Part shown: positions 14,391 to 15,448 of the stretch, one piece after another
Layout: the number at the start of each line of letters is the position of its first letter
How positions within the stretch are numbered: the first letter of the stretch is position 1
From: Candidatus Gastranaerophilales bacterium
GTDB taxonomy: Bacteria > Cyanobacteriota > Vampirovibrionia > Gastranaerophilales > UBA9971
Assembly (NCBI GenBank): GCA_028277195.1
Contig: JANQGS010000111.1
Coordinates: 1-15,448 of the forward strand
Reading direction: 5' to 3'
Length of the DNA stretch: 15,448 nucleotides
Notes under the pieces: generated by a model
Seen by the model: the letters and a program-made list of their open reading frames with translations, nothing else
Told to the model about the DNA's origin: nothing
Databases searched by the model: none
Translations under genes and position numbers: made by a program

Positions 14391-14724
14391 TGTCGTCAGA
14401 GACCAGAAGGTCATGATTGACAGGGATTTAGCTGAGCTCTACGGAGTTAAAACATATAGACTTAATGAGGCCGTAAAGCGTAACATAGAACGCTTTCCCG
14501 AAGAATTCTTGTTTCAACTCAATGATAATGAGAAAAATGAACTGATCGCAATTTGCGATCGGTTCAAAAATCTTGTGCACTCAACCTCTAACCCCTATGC
14601 CTTCACAGAGCATGGTGTTGCGATGCTGTCATCTGTTTTAAACAGCAAACAGGCAGTCGCTATTAATATCCAGCTGGATTACTTAAACGAACTCCACAAG
14701 CCCGATAAGGTAGGTTTTAGATGA
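14344..14724 (+). CDS. ORF6N domain protein 2, C-terminally shortened paralogue
   Basis: The 126-residue paralogue of the preceding gene starts 2 nt after it (the ribosome site GAGGAG lies in the end of gene 1). The ORF6N core is kept: VVRDQKVMIDRDLAELYGVKTYRLNEAVKRN, RFPEEFLFQL, NPYAFTEHGVAMLSSVLNS. After VAININIQ-type strand sequence (AINIQ) it jumps to LDYLNELHKPDKVGFR, while copy 1 has about 40 more residues of MRAFVKLR helix and coiled coil before its own EKIGFR. So gene 2 has an in-frame internal deletion but keeps the C-terminal end. The central segment differs from copy 1 (LIAICDRFKNLVHSTSN) and holds another palindrome. The stop overlaps nuoI as ATGA. Confidence 0.82.
   Translation: MSNTLIPIQIIENRIFVVRDQKVMIDRDLAELYGVKTYRLNEAVKRNIERFPEEFLFQLNDNEKNELIAICDRFKNLVHSTSNPYAFTEHGVAMLSSVLNSKQAVAINIQLDYLNELHKPDKVGFR
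14539..14565 (+). repeat. 27-bp coding palindrome in ORF6N gene 2
   Basis: GAACTGATCGCAA (14539-14551) pairs with TTGCGATCGGTTC (14553-14565) around a single T at 14552; 12 of 13 positions are complementary and the other is a T-G pair that still forms in RNA. It encodes ELIAICDRF and is in the same place as the gene 1 palindrome but with unrelated arms and a different reading phase. Confidence 0.93.
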
Positions 14725-15182
14725 TAAAACTAATAAACAAAACAATAAGCGCAATAATAGAAATAGCCAGGGGCATGGCCACTATTATGAAACATTTCTT
14801 TAGAGAACCTATTACGCTTGAATACCCCGAAGTAAAACCTGTATTCAACGACAGGCAAAGAGGCAGGCTGGCATTATTAACCGAAGCAGACGGCTCAGAT
14901 ACCTGCATAGGCTGCATGACCTGTACAAAAGTGTGCCCCTGCGGTGATTTAATACAGATTAAAGCCACAAGGGACAGGGAGACCAAAAAAGTAGATGTTG
15001 AAGAGTTTACAATAGATATAGGCCGCTGTATATTTTGCGGGAACTGCACCGAAGTATGCCCCAAGGGCGCTATTGTGTGCACCGGTCAGTTTGAGCTGGC
15101 GGATTACTCCAGAAACAAGCTGGTATATGATAAAAAGGCGCTGACCTTAAGCCCGGAGGAGTCGGAAAGGTATAGGAAGTAG
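14721..15182 (+). CDS. nuoI: NADH-quinone oxidoreductase subunit I
   Basis: The 153-residue protein has two 4Fe-4S ferredoxin motifs: CIGCMTCTKVC (Cys62, 65, 68, 72) and CIFCGNCTEVC (Cys103, 106, 109, 113). These hold clusters N6a and N6b, which pass electrons to N2 in NuoB. The N-terminal helix (about 1-28) anchors it against NuoH, and the ITLEYPEVKPVFNDRQRGRLAL segment is typical of the family. Its ATG overlaps the ORF6N gene 2 stop, so translation now depends on coupling to a foreign gene. The nuoJKLMN genes expected next are not found; a minus-strand remnant and a possible transposase follow instead, so the operon may be split here. Confidence 0.96.
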   Translation: MIKLINKTISAIIEIARGMATIMKHFFREPITLEYPEVKPVFNDRQRGRLALLTEADGSDTCIGCMTCTKVCPCGDLIQIKATRDRETKKVDVEEFTIDIGRCIFCGNCTEVCPKGAIVCTGQFELADYSRNKLVYDKKALTLSPEESERYRK

Positions 15183-15362
15183 TTAAGCATATAATTCTTG
15201 GAAAGCTGCTCTTGCTTTATTTAAATAAGCCTGTTCCTCTGTGCCAACTAATTTTTCTCCAACACTGAAATATCCGCCCTGCCCATTGGGCATAGAACTA
15301 TGAAGTTCCGGATGTGTATTCCCAAGAAATTTTGTTATAGAACCATTTCTGCTAGTGTGCAA
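15183..15362 (-). pseudogene. Short coding remnant abutting nuoI, unrecognised
   Basis: A minus-strand frame of 59 codons can begin at TTG 15362 and ends at a stop that touches the nuoI stop base to base. The peptide looks protein-like (TKFLGNTHPELHSSMPNGQGG, then VGTEEQAYLNKARAAFQEL) but I recognise no family. It has no ribosome site and a stop lies close upstream, so it is more likely the C-terminal relic of a longer gene than a complete small gene. It could also be chance. Confidence 0.35.
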
Positions 15363-15376
15363 AGTATAAAATAATA

Positions 15377-15385
15377 TGATATAAT
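15377..15385 (+). promoter_or_regulatory. Extended -10 promoter before the right-end gene
   Basis: TGATATAAT is a perfect extended -10. Transcription would start near 15392. A 10-bp sequence, AAGTATAAAA, occurs on both sides (15362-15371 and 15392-15401), exactly 30 bp apart, and could be a repeated regulator site or chance in AT-rich DNA. Confidence 0.45.
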
Positions 15386-15418
15386 AATTTCAAGTATAAA
15401 ACTTGGGAGTTATTGTAA

Positions 15419-15448
15419 ATGGGGAGGAAAGCGTTAAGAATTAAATTC
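15419..15448 (+). CDS. Start of a gene, possibly a REP-associated/IS200-like transposase, cut by the window end
   Basis: Only ten codons (MGRKALRIKF) are visible. ATG 15419 has GGGAG at 15405-15409 and an extended -10 promoter upstream. MGRK followed by a basic RIKF/RIEF-type segment is how many Y1-type REP-associated transposases begin, so that is the best guess, but ten residues cannot establish it. Confidence 0.3.
   Translation, partial: MGRKALRIKF

Noticed and set aside
1..15448. CRISPR array, rRNA or riboswitch
   Set aside because: No regularly spaced repeats, no rRNA-like sequence and no known riboswitch core were seen on either strand.

Overview
The window comes from a bacterial chromosome of moderate G+C. 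Several features suggest an uncultivated anaerobic or respiratory lineage: TTG starts beside ATG starts, tightly overlapping ATGA gene junctions, an 11-subunit-style complex I operon and a DUF115 (Maf/MptE-like) protein. I cannot assign a phylum from sequence alone.

Left part (1-3581). A DUF115 protein, whose beginning lies outside the window, is followed 4 nt later by a secreted TPR/matrixin-like metalloprotease. Next comes an internally deleted IS630-type transposase on the minus strand.

Middle part (3582-9951). Minus-strand housekeeping genes lon (complete LonA) and aroA (EPSP synthase with class II motifs) are followed by a plus-strand tRNA-Leu(UAA). Then comes a minus-strand protein of unknown function with one cysteine and papain-like C/H/N spacing. 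Divergent from it are a stand-alone OLD-type TOPRIM protein (TTG start) and rsmD, the 16S rRNA G966 methyltransferase.

Right part (9952-15448). The start of a complex I operon reads nuoA, nuoB, nuoC, nuoD, nuoH, nuoI. No nuoEFG lies between nuoD and nuoH, as in 11-subunit, ferredoxin- or Fpo-like enzymes. Foreign material interrupts the operon twice. The nuoA-nuoB gap (295 nt) holds a HigA antitoxin remnant, a second copy of the 30-bp promoter-like element that precedes nuoA, and two adjacent hairpins, the second of which pairs with the nuoB Shine-Dalgarno sequence. The nuoH-nuoI junction carries two tandem ORF6N genes inserted so exactly that both outer junctions are ATGA overlaps; removing the 898-bp insert would restore a nuoH-nuoI ATGA overlap. 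After nuoI come a short minus-strand coding remnant and the first ten codons of a possible transposase behind an extended -10 promoter.

The most unusual signal is in the ORF6N pair. Each gene carries, at the same place between its FQL and PYAFTEHG motifs, a long near-perfect palindrome around the same CAATTTG centre. The arms differ completely between the genes and the reading phase differs too. This suggests a palindromic coding module whose pairing is kept while its sequence changes.
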